Source: Phoronis australis (Eukaryota > Phoronida > Phoronidae). Taken from it: a stretch of DNA of 34,286 bases. Below are positions 1-11,000 of this stretch, in pieces (positions within the stretch are counted from its first letter, which is position 1; each line of letters starts with the position of its first letter). The DNA lies in the NCBI GenBank assembly GCA_002633005.1, contig NMRA01000927.1:62279-96564 (forward strand). Reading direction: 5' to 3'. The translations under genes and the position numbers were made by a program. The notes under the pieces were generated by a model. That model was given only the letters and a program-made list of their open reading frames with translations, made no database searches and had not been told where the DNA came from.

Positions 1-139
1 GGGGGGCACTCGTGCCTGCCTTATTGAACACGTTTCAGGAATTAGATTGCTTTACAACCCTAATTTTAAGCAATTCAGATTTACTGACTTTGTATTGATG
101 AGATCTGTCCTTGTACTGACACCTGGTGACTTTGGAGTG
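1..139 (+). other. Possible upstream exon end (weak)
   Basis: Frame 2 is open from the window edge to a good donor (gtaagc at 140): 46 codons ending VLVLTPGDFGV at phase 0. It could be the 3' part of an upstream exon, but the sequence matches no domain I recognise, and an open stretch of this length is not rare by chance. Confidence 0.15.
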
Positions 140-1901
140 GTAAGCCACCATTTTTAATGTTATCCAATTAAAATACGGATCCCTCGGTCCTTGTTAGTAT
201 GTAACAAAAATGGAGTGATGAAACTGTCCAACGGGGAGTTTCCTTTTATTTTTGTTTTTTGCCTTCACTGTCACTGAGCAAACACAAAGGCTGACTCGCA
301 CTGTGTCCAGTGGGGAAGATGGTCCTGGTGTCTGCTCAGTGAAAAAGAGTGCAGTAACCGCTTGATGGGGAAATGCATGCTGGGCAGACTGTATCACTTT
401 GCTGTTGTTGAATGCACGAACCACTAAATAAAGGTGAAACTTATTTCTAAAATAACCAAGGATCTACTGTGTTGATAACTTCAATATCATCATAAATGTT
501 GGCTTTCCCCTTTGAAATTCTCGTAGTGATTTAATTCAGTCTTGACAAAATTGTAGGTGCAGGGTAAAGGTGCCTCAACTTGTCTTCGTAGCATTTAGAC
601 AATATTCCTTGGTGGGGGTACCCTGGTGTTGAGCAAATAGTCATGTCACTTAGCAATAAGTCACCTCTTTTATTGATATCTTGTGTCATTTTGGTAATTG
701 CATTGTTCAGCTAAATTGTGTAAAATTTTGTTGTAAGCAGGCAGCCTTGTTACCTGCTTAAGACACCCGTTGTTACTGGTTTTGCTGCGTGTGGTGTCAC
801 AAGTGCTGATGTGATAAGTTACATGGCGTAATGCAGAATATTTTCAAACTTTAGCATTCTATGTTCATGTGTAGTTGTTTGTAGGAAAGGAACCTTGCTT
901 GTGTACGAAAAAAAATACTATGCGAGCAGGTGAGAACAGACTTAAACTTTTGCGGAAGGGCTGTTTGTGAGGAACAGAGAATACCCGTGCGGTTGGTGAG
1001 GGAGGAAGATGGCTTCCCTGACTTACGTTGCATGACCAATGTAATCTGGCTTTAACTGAACATTTTCTGCTGGTGTCTTCAACTGCTAGTACCTGATGTG
1101 GAAGACTCGTTCTTGCACGTCATTCTGGGGTTCTACCGAACGGTTGCCACCTCTGACCTCGGCTTCATTCTTGATTGACAAAATTACTCAAATTGACAAA
1201 AAGGTTTGGATGGGAATTTTAAATTTAAGTGTTTGTGTGGCCAACGTTGATGCATTGATGTTTTGGGGAGTTTCGGTCTGTATGAACGGGTAACTTCGAT
1301 CCTGAATCAAAGTTGACCGCAAAAGTTAACTGCGGTTAACAGGAGCATTTAATTGCTGAACATCAAGCCTTCGATGTGGTATGGACAGTTAACTTGGGTA
1401 TCAACGGAGTTATCGGCAAGTGTCGCCGTCAATGTGACATTTTTTTCAAATATTCACACCATTTTGTAATCATTACAGACAACTTCAGACAACATTTCAA
1501 ATTTTAAAAAATCATGCCTGTTTTAGGTGTTTGGAGCACCACGTTCATCAAACTGTGATAACTACAGAAGCGAGGCTGTAAAAGGTTCGACTAACATCAC
1601 AGTTTACATAAATGCCCCTCTCGCTTAAGTTTGTTTGAAAAGTCCTAAAAACTAGAAAGATATTTTAATCCTTTCTGTAACCTCGGTATTTGTGGAAACA
1701 AAAGATTGCATTGCAAGTCCTCCATCATTCGCTGCATGGCTCAAGTGTTCAAGTATGTAGTCGCATGTTGTGCGCATGAGGGTAACCCCCTAGGACAGCC
1801 TGAGTGGGACACATTGTTTATTGCCAGTACGTGTTGTATTGACTGTGCATGTAAACAGTTGGTGGAACAATGTTGTTGACTTTTTGGCTGATTCTTCACA
1901 G
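140..1901 (+). other. Non-coding 5' stretch, probable intron(s)
   Basis: AT-rich DNA without a secure gene. It should contain, or be followed upstream by, the first half of FN3-1. Weak exon candidates: 1090-1203 (good acceptor, wrong phase or early stop), 1527-1625 (Ig-like reading, ends in TAA) and 1656-1752 (right exit phase, donor gtatgt, poor acceptor). None is accepted. Confidence 0.5.
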
Positions 1902-2071
1902 TGAGTTGGCACGAATCGAACACAACGCCTGCATCGACCAGTTCTGCTCCTATCGTATCACGGGTCTGAGACCGGCGCAAGAGTACTACTTTCAGGTGGT
2001 GGCCGTGCGGGTCGGTCCCCACGGCACTGGATATCCCAGTCCCCTGGCCACAGTACAAACAAGATGCGATG
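1902..2071 (+). CDS. Exon a: second half of FN3-1
   Basis: Acceptor AG at 1900-1901, donor GT at 2072. It enters with the last base of a split codon and leaves at phase 1. Residues 1-56 include the FN3 E/F strands ([14 protein letters not shown]) and end in a GTG-P-SP...TRCDG pattern that resembles the end of FN3-1 in R2B phosphatases (GGTG.PGP...TRTKC). The matching first half (ending in phase 2) was not securely found; it may be in 140-1890 or upstream of the window. Confidence 0.85.
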
Positions 2072-5000
2072 GTGCGTAAACCCACTGTTTGTTGCATGTT
2101 TGAAGCAGTAATTCCGCTGCTGTATTCCCCTCACAAACTTTTTGGACATAGTTGGGCAGACACGTGAGACTTTATTTTCTCATTTTCTCACAAAAGATAT
2201 ATAGCATCAATTTAAAATGAGAAAATAAAATCTCACGTTTGAGGCGTATACCATAGCATACCATCAGAAAATACATTCGTTGCATTTTTAGTTGACCTTG
2301 AAAAACGGAAAAAAGGTAATTTTGATTAGCAATTATTTTGTCCGTTATTATTGATATTTTGCCATAATCACTCGTTCCTTTTTGTAAGCTTTGATTACAA
2401 AGCCCTTGTTTTTTCCGGCAATGTGTGGGGTTTAGGTACTAGAATTTCTCCAAAAAGGACATCCAAACTTGTTTGGGTTTGCACCCAGGTTGCTCAAATT
2501 GAGAAACTCAAAAAAATCATTATTTTACTAGATATTAACTAGCTACAATTAACGAGGTTGATTGGTATGAAATCTTGTCACAGATTGCAAGTTTGGTGTT
2601 GTAAATTACGGATAGTAAACTAAAATGAATTTAAACAAAATCCAAAAGTTAAGAAACCTGCTGGATAAATTTTCCAAATGTGTGTATTTTTTCTAATCAG
2701 TAGTAAATGAATACACTGCTTGTATTTGACGATCTTGATATTGACCTTTGACCCCAAGAGAGTGCCTTTGTGATTGGTTCGCTAGTGTGTTCTGTTGAGT
2801 GAAGGTGCCTATGTCACTGTTGTAATTTGTTCATGTCACAGTGCCATCAAAGGGTCCGATAGACATGAAACATCAAGGAATGGATAAGAGAGGGCACTGG
2901 ATAAAAATGAAGTTTGTGTGGCAGGTATGATTACTTTTAGGGATATGGTGTTTTCTCTAATAGTTCGTACATTTTATTAGTTTGTACACAGCTCTTGAAA
3001 CATGGCGTTTGTCTCTAATAGTTCGCACTGTAGGAGTCCAAGGGAAAAATATTTCATACACATTTTGGATACGTAAAATGGAAATTTGTATTCTCGTAAA
3101 GGAAGACAAGTCAATAAGCGCCAATTCTATTCGGGTAATCGGAATCCGTGGTTTGTTATACCGCACTAGTATAGAGCTCAAAAAGTCGTTTTTCAAATCG
3201 CCATTTTTGGTGACCACAAATGTGGAAGTAACGATAAGATTTTCCCATGTGTTGCCAAATAGATGTAAAAATGTGACAACAGCAGATTTTCCCAACAAAG
3301 GTTCAATTGCCCTCAGATTAGTCCTTCACGAATAAATTAGCAAAATTGCGGAGTAATAGTACCATCTGGTCCTGCGGAGGTACTGAAGGTGGCGTGGTTC
3401 TTGAACTTTGCGAACGTGGAAAAGAAATAAAGTGACAAAGCGTTCAGGCATAATATTTTGAAGTAAATCCATCAGCCGGGAACGTAATTTGTTACTTGTA
3501 ATATAATTCACAACCACCGTCACTAAGGCCGTCGTTGAACTAATTTTTATCGTCGATCTTATCTCTAATAATGTGACTTTTGACTTTCTTCTCCAATAGT
3601 TTTGTCTCTGTTAATTTGGATACGAAGCTCTCAAGAGAAAAATAGTTCTTACACTAGTGTATGAACTATTAGAGAAAAGATGGTACCCTTAATCAGATTT
3701 TAATGCAAACTGTTCCAATGAAAACATATTCTTCTTCTTTTCGAAATTCTTATTCTTTCCGAAAAAAGCTAATTTTTAATTCAATTTTTTTATTTCTGTT
3801 GGTCCACCAATGAAATGGTTGTCACTGTTGAATGATACTTCTATTTTATTGACATCTGTCTGAGAAAACCAAGTTAAGAGTTTTGTAAGATTAGAGAATA
3901 TTAGTTTTTAAGTATGTGGATCGTGAATCCTCTTAAATCCTATCCCAGTAAGAACTGAATTGTAATTGAATTGTAATTGAATTGTAATTGAATTGTAATT
4001 GAATTGTAATTGAATTGAATTGGAATTGGAATTGTAATTGAATTGTAATTGAATTGTAATTGAATTGTAATTGAATTGTAATTGAATTGAATTGAATTGG
4101 AATTGGAATTGAATTGTAATTGAATTGATAGTGGTGCGTTCATCCAGTATTGAGGAGTATGCAAGATCTCATTCAGGGAACACGCCAGTACATTTAGGCT
4201 ACACATATTCATAGTACACGCAATGTTTCGGGAGGTGCTCTTTTGTCAGCTCGTCAAGTCTCAACAGATCTGCTGACAGACACACAAAATATGTGGACCT
4301 TTGCTGAAATATTAATTACGTTTGATTCTTTTAAGCACCTTAGAGCTTTCTGAACAATGTAGAGAACGAAAATGGATACTTTATAAGAACTTTGAAAAAG
4401 CAATCCTAACCCCCACAAAACTTCTGAAAAGTAACTTTGTCAAGAAGACTTTTTTGCCTGCTATCGCTCCATGTTGCCATGTGCATCAAACTTATCTGCT
4501 CTCAACCTTCTTACAGCTGCCTGACCGCTCCCAATACAACTGTCGGAACGTGATACAGGTGCAGTTCTTTCTGTACAAGTTAGACCGCTCCAGTCAGCCG
4601 GTACTCGTACAGCAAAAGTTGTTGAGTGCAGGGCAGCGGTCTTACACGGAGTACAGGCTGGAGCCATATAAGCATTACGAGGCATTCACCCGCTACAAGA
4701 CAGAAAGCTTCTGGAGTCCTAACTCTACGCAGCTGCAGTTTCAAACAATGGAGAGCAGTGAGTAACTCCATTTTTTGTTCTTTGCAATTGAGAGCATTCA
4801 AACAGGTTAATGTCAGTCTATGAAAACCAGCATTGGTTGGGAGTCTTACGTAAATGTGGTTTTGCTGTAGTGGCTATGTCAAGGTAACGCTCAGGTTTTA
4901 TTAGTTGTTCCTGGTGTATCAATTAAAGTGTCCAAACTACGCAATGCTATTTGTAGGAGGTCTGGTACACGTTGTACCTGATGTGCGCAGGCCGTGCATG

Positions 5001-8000
5001 TGGGCCCATCGCACAGATCACCTACAACCGAGCTTAGCAGCTGGAAACTTGACTCAAGGGTCTAACTGAGTGGCTCAGTGATACTCAATCCCACGACCTC
5101 GAGTAAAGGAATCGTATCAGTATGCCACTCTGCCTCCTCAACGCTGTGTTGCACATAAGATTGGATGAATTCTTTGTAATGTTTGACTTCATTTTTCCAG
5201 CACCGTCTGCACCTGTCAATATTGCTGTGACGATGGCCAACAGTTCCGCCCTAGAGGTGGCCTGGAACGAGCCCCTGGAGACGCGTGGTGAAATCACGCT
5301 GTACAGCGTTCGTGTGCTAAGGCTTGGCGGGCACATGCAAAAGAGCTGCTTCCTTAAACGGCCGTTTGGTCAAACCAAGCGCTGTCTAGTCAAAGGCCTT
5401 GTGGCATTTGCTAATTACACTATACAGGTGAGGTTGGGTATAGCAGACCGTTGAGGCTGTCAGCACTTAACAGCTTATTATTTAAAATGACTTATTCTTA
5501 TTAAAATGACATAGGCAAAAAATTGAATTTTGGACTTCAAAAGCGAGGCCCTCTATATTAATATAGGGTGCCCCGCTCTCCGGCCTCCATTCGGCGGGGC
5601 CCCTATATTAATATAGGGGCCCCGCTCTCCGGCCTCCTTTCAGCGAGACCCCCTATATTAATATAGGGGGCCTCGCTTTTGAAGTCCAAAATTCAATTTT
5701 TTGCCTATGTCATTTTAATAAGAATAAGTCATTTTAAATAATAAGCTGTTACTTGCTTTTGATCAAAATCAACCCTAGCAACTGATCACCTGTTCAAATG
5801 GACATTTTCTTTTTGTTTGTAGCCTTAACATGAAAATCAATTCTGTTAAAAACTCCACCCTTGTCTAAATATCTTCTGATCTATATGTATTAATGTCTTC
5901 TCATTAGGGTGTGTTAATGGTGATGTAGGACCCTAGAAAAATGTACAAAGTTGGCTGAGCGGGTACAACGCGTTTTTGATCCCATTTGAAGTTTTGTGAA
6001 TATAGAGACTTGTATAATTCAGGAAATTCTAGGAGTATACTGTTAGAGCATTCCGTGCCCCGTGAAATATGATCATTATTCTTGTCGTGACGTGCTACAT
6101 TGTGACGACCATTATCTGTCTGTCATCAGGTGAAAGCCAAAACCAATGCTGGATGGGGCGATGAGAGTGTCATAGCATATGGCTTTACTGAGGAAGGATG
6201 TGAGTTGGAGTAATCTATAATGTGCATGCTTTCTGTTGAGACGGTCTTGATGAGATATTCTTTCTTGATGAGACATCCAATCTAGATGAGACATTCTACG
6301 TTGATGAGACATTCTACGTTGATGAGACATTCTACCTTGATGAGACATTCTACCTTGATGAGACATTCTACCTTGATGAGACATTCTACCTTGATGAGAC
6401 ATTCTACCTTGATGAGACATTCTACCTTGATGAGACATTCCATCTTGATGTAGAGTAATGAGCTACATGGTTAAGACTCGTCATGGAAAATATAGAAAAA
6501 CAAAAATAATTTCCAAGTGTGGAAAACCTATGACAAATGAAGAAAGGAACAACAGTTGTGGAAAATCGCATGATAAATAAAAGCTCCCTTATAGCATTCT
6601 TTTAACTAGGTTTTTGCCATTCGCTTGAGAAATACATTGTTGGCTCTATTTAGCACCCAAAACACTTGTATTAAGAGTACTGAAATCCTGGACTGAGTTA
6701 GGAAATGGTGGATGTTTGATTGAATGACCAGTTCAGGTTGACACTGAGACTTGCATTTGTGTCGAGTGATTGTTCAATAGCCAGGTAAACTATTGTGTAA
6801 ATCTGGTCCTTAATTTTTGCAGCTGGTAATTTATAAGGAAACGTTCACATAAATGGGGAGGTTCAAAGGAGCTACAAAATTTAGGGGTGGTTGAATAGCC
6901 GAGCACGGGAAATTAAAGGTGAAAATTTTGAAATTCTAGGGTGCGACTGAATCTAGCCGTTTAGCTGGACGAGTATGAAGTGATTAATGTGATAGTTTGC
7001 CTTCATGACATAGAAGTTTATTTGCAGTGCCTGGCAGACCGGAGAGTCTACTTAATGTATCTCGCACCAGCACATCTGTGGCGCTGAAGTGGACGGCCCC
7101 ATTCACAACCAATGGGAATCTTCTGGAATATTTGGTATGACGTTTCTAGTCTCGTGTTAGTGTAAGAAAATAACTGCAGACAGTCTGATACACGTTGCAG
7201 CAGACGTGCACAGGCTGCGCATGTGGACCCATTGCACTAATCATCAGGAATCATTTTTATGCGACCACATATTTATATGTGGACGCATTATGCCGTCATC
7301 TCCGTCCGGCATCCGTCCGTCTGTCCGGCGTCTGGCGTCCGTTGCTCTATCTCCAAAACGCCTTGACGTATGTTCATGAAATGTTGCACGTGTGTTCTTT
7401 CCATGGATGGGACAGCGTGAGGGAACTTTCTGACGGATCCAACTACCAGTGTGCCCCCTAGTGGCAATTTTAGTTTTTACGTTTACCTCTGTATCTTCAA
7501 AAGTCCTGAACAGATTTTCATAAAATTTGGTATATAGGCACCTATTAGTGAGATGACGCTATCATTCGGTTTGCAGATGGATGTGACACAATTTGCGCCA
7601 CCTATTGGCCATTTTTACTGTTTTTGAGTCTGTTTTTTTGCGTCCACCCCTCTATCAATTAAACTGCTCAAAGGATGGTTGTGAAAATTGGCATGTATGT
7701 TCTTACTATGAAGTGGACGGCTGACTATGATTTTCCGACGACTTTGAATACTCTGGCGCTTCCTAGTGGCAGTTTTTTTTTGCTCCTATGGCTGTATCAC
7801 CTAAATCTTTTGCAGGATCTTTACTAAATTTAGTAAATGCATTTATATGATGTTAACAACGGAGGACGACAACTTTCAGGCGGATCTGAATACTGGTGTG
7901 CCAGCTAGTGACAATTTTATTTTTTTACATTTACCTCTGTATGTTCAAAGGTCCTGATCGTATTTTCATAAAATTTGGCATACAGGCATCTGTTAATGAG

Positions 8001-11000
8001 ATGACATTACCTATCCATTTTCAGATGGATTCAACGTAGTTTGCGCCACCTAGTGACCATTTTTAATGTTTTCGAGTCTGTTTTTGGCGTCCACTCGTCT
8101 ATCAACCAAACCGCTTTCAGGATAATTGTGAAAATTTGCGTGTATGTTCTTACTATGAAGTGGACAGCTGACGACGATTTTCCGATGAGTTCAACTACTG
8201 TGCCGCCTCCTAGTGGCAGTTTTGTTTTTTTGCGCTCATGTCTGTATCTATTAAACCATGTGCAGGATCTTTACTTAATTTAGCAAGTGTATTTATGTGA
8301 TGTTGACAGTGGATGACTACGACTTTCGGACGGATCTGACTACTGGTGTGCCCCCTAGTGGCAATTTTATTTTTTTACGTTTACCAGTCTGTACCTTCAA
8401 AGGTCCTCGACAGATTTTCATAAAATTTTGAATATAGTGAGATGACGCTTTCACCCTTTTTTGGATGAAATCAAGGTATTTTGCGCCACATGGTGGCCAT
8501 TTGTTGCTGTTTTCAAATCTTGTTTTTGGCGTCCACCCCTTGATCAACCAAATTATTCTAGGGATGGTTTTGAAAATTGACGTATATGTTTTCAGTATGA
8601 AGGGGATGTTTGATGATGGCGACTGACTACTGTGGTGCCTCCTAGTGGTAGTTTTGTTTTGCTGTATCTCCAAAACCCACTGCAGGATCTTTATTAAATT
8701 TAGTACCGTATTCGCCGTAATAACCGCCCATGCCCCTATAAGCGGCCCCCCACGCGTTTTCTGACTGCTGAAATAAGCGCCCAGTCCATGAACATGTACA
8801 TTAACAATGACATACCTACAGTCCTATAACTCGGCTACAGTAACGTCTTCAATTTATCAAAAAAATTTTGCACGGGACTTCTAGACCACCAGTGGCACTA
8901 CTACGTTTGTATTTAGCCTTGACTTCACACTTCAAAGTAACACAGCGCTTCAAAAAGAACGCAACAGCGTTGCTACGCTCTCGCGACGACGGCGTCCCAA
9001 TATGGTCTGACCTTTCAGTAGACACGTCGACTGTCTCATGAATAAAAATAACTCGGTGTTAAACGCACGTGGCCAGGAAGCGCGCGCTACATACATGAAC
9101 TGTCATCAAAGACATTAGTCGGGAACTATCCATTCATGAAACGGGTAGCATAGCATCGGCAAGAAATGAATATTGGCACTAATTTCCGACAATTTCTAAT
9201 ACTATGAAACATGTTTGCGTTATTTTTGAAATGGATTGTTTGATTAACAATAATTGGTGTTATTAAGCTGAATATCCGATAAAATGACCACTGACAGTGA
9301 ATGCTTACACATCCTTACACCGAAAAATAACTGTCAGATAGTCACGTGCGCATCCAGCTACACGGTGACTAATATGGGCATTACCGAGACAAATGTCAAA
9401 AGCTTTTAGCACGAGACTGGCAAGTGCTGAATGAAACATGCTCTGGTTTAAGCCTACTGCTTGTGCAAATTTCTTTAGACACATCTAGCTAGTTAGATTG
9501 CATGGCTCTGGCCAAAAGACGGTCTCTGCTTTGGCAAATGAACTCTGGTGACATGCACGCGCTCGCTTACTCGCAGATGAACTTCAAGACAAATGTCACG
9601 TGACAACAACATGTGTGTTCGTCCAGACATTTTTCTCGCCTTGTTGCCGATCATACATGTAGATGGCTCGATGTTGCAAAGATTTGTACTTAAACCTGCC
9701 ATTAATCCAGACTCCACGGGAACTTAAAAAATCTAAGAGAAGCTACTTATAAAACTTAATGAGGATTTCAAGTAATTTGCTCGAGTCGAAAAAATTTTTT
9801 ATTCAAGCATTAAAGTCGCCATATCGAAGACGGCGATTTCGAGGCAGTCAGTCAGCGAGTTTTCGCCCTGGTATTTCAGCACAATTTCCTATAACATGAT
9901 CGTAATTTAGCAGCAAAGTTTGATAGCAATGCACCACAGTTTTGTTGAAAGTCTTTCATAGATTACATATACGTCACAGAGCGTAAATTTGATGAATCTT
10001 AGCTTCCGATTTCACTCGTTTCGGAGACCAGGTTTCAACCGCCTTGGGTTGTACTAAGCCCCCCCCTGAACCGAACTTTTCTAAGCGCCCTGGGCGGTTA
10101 CTACGGCGAATACGGTAAGTGAATTTACATAAATATAACAGACGACGACTTTCAGGCAGATGGAACGGACGCTGTGCCCACAAGTGGCAATTTCATTTTG
10201 TTCTGTTTTCCTTTGTTTCTCTAAAGTTCCTTGACAGATTTTAATGAAATATGGCATGTTCCCTTTTTGGATGGATTGTACGTTTTTGCGCCATCTAGTG
10301 GCCATTTTTACGATACAAATAAATAACCCTAAAAGCACACACAAAACTGAGCTGAGGAGCTAGAGACCTGACTTAAGGGTCTAGCACTATGCCTCAGTGG
10401 GACTCTTACCCACAACTTTGAGTAATGAAGTGGACACCTCTCACACTAGGCCACACTGCCTTCTCTCTTTCATGTTAGGAGGAGCACTCTTAGATTTTTG
10501 ACTTACTCATCAATTCACTTCCATAGACTGATCACATGGAGCATAGTTTTTTGACAACCAGTCCTTGTCAAAATAACACTTTACAATTAGTGCTTTTTAT
10601 GCATGGAAATTATACAGGTTGGTGAGTTAGTGCGTGTCGAGTAGTGTTACTATTTGTACTGAGCCTGGTCTTAAAATTTTTTGCTAAATTATTTTTTACA
10701 TAGTTCAGAGTAGTCTGGTTGACAATATCTCGGGATTGGCTGCTGAAAACACCATAGTGTTGCCTACTTCACAGGTCCAGTGTGCTCATATGCCATCTTT
10801 GGATGTAGTAGAAAAGATAGTGCGACCAGATGTCACGCAGCTAAACATGACCTCGCTCCAGTCGGGCTCCAAATACGTGTGCACCGTCAAGGCTAAGACG
10901 GGCAAAGGATATGGAAAACCGGAGAGTGTGATTACGGCTACATTGCCTCTAAGTAAGTGGCATTTCTCATATTAGTCTTGATGTCTGCCGAAACAATTTT

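Noticed and set aside
243-375. Reading VSSGEDGPGVCSVKK, reminiscent of the GDGPI turn of R2B FN3-1
   Set aside because: Short, runs into TGA, no convincing exon borders; likely chance.
1090-1203. Candidate FN3 start (VPDVEDSFLHVILGFYR) after a good acceptor
   Set aside because: The FN3-like frame hits TGA before any usable donor, and the fully open frame exits in phase 0, which does not fit exon a.
1656-1752. Candidate exon ending CKSSIIRCMAQVF in phase 2 with donor gtatgt
   Set aside because: The exit phase fits exon a and the reading is faintly FN3-like, but the acceptor lacks a pyrimidine tract and the expected Pro-rich FN3 start is missing. Left as undecided rather than annotated.
2957-3335. 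113- and 117-codon open frames on both strands
   Set aside because: Both lie inside the Harbinger-like element, overlap each other and show no transposase or DNA-binding motif.
3940-4212. Minus-strand Asn/Gln-rich open frame
   Set aside because: Generated by the 11-bp AT-rich tandem repeat; not a prion-like protein gene.
6112-6438. Minus-strand open frame of 108 codons with MSHQGR repeats
   Set aside because: Pure product of the 18-bp minisatellite, whose unit length is a multiple of three; it also overlaps exon e antisense.
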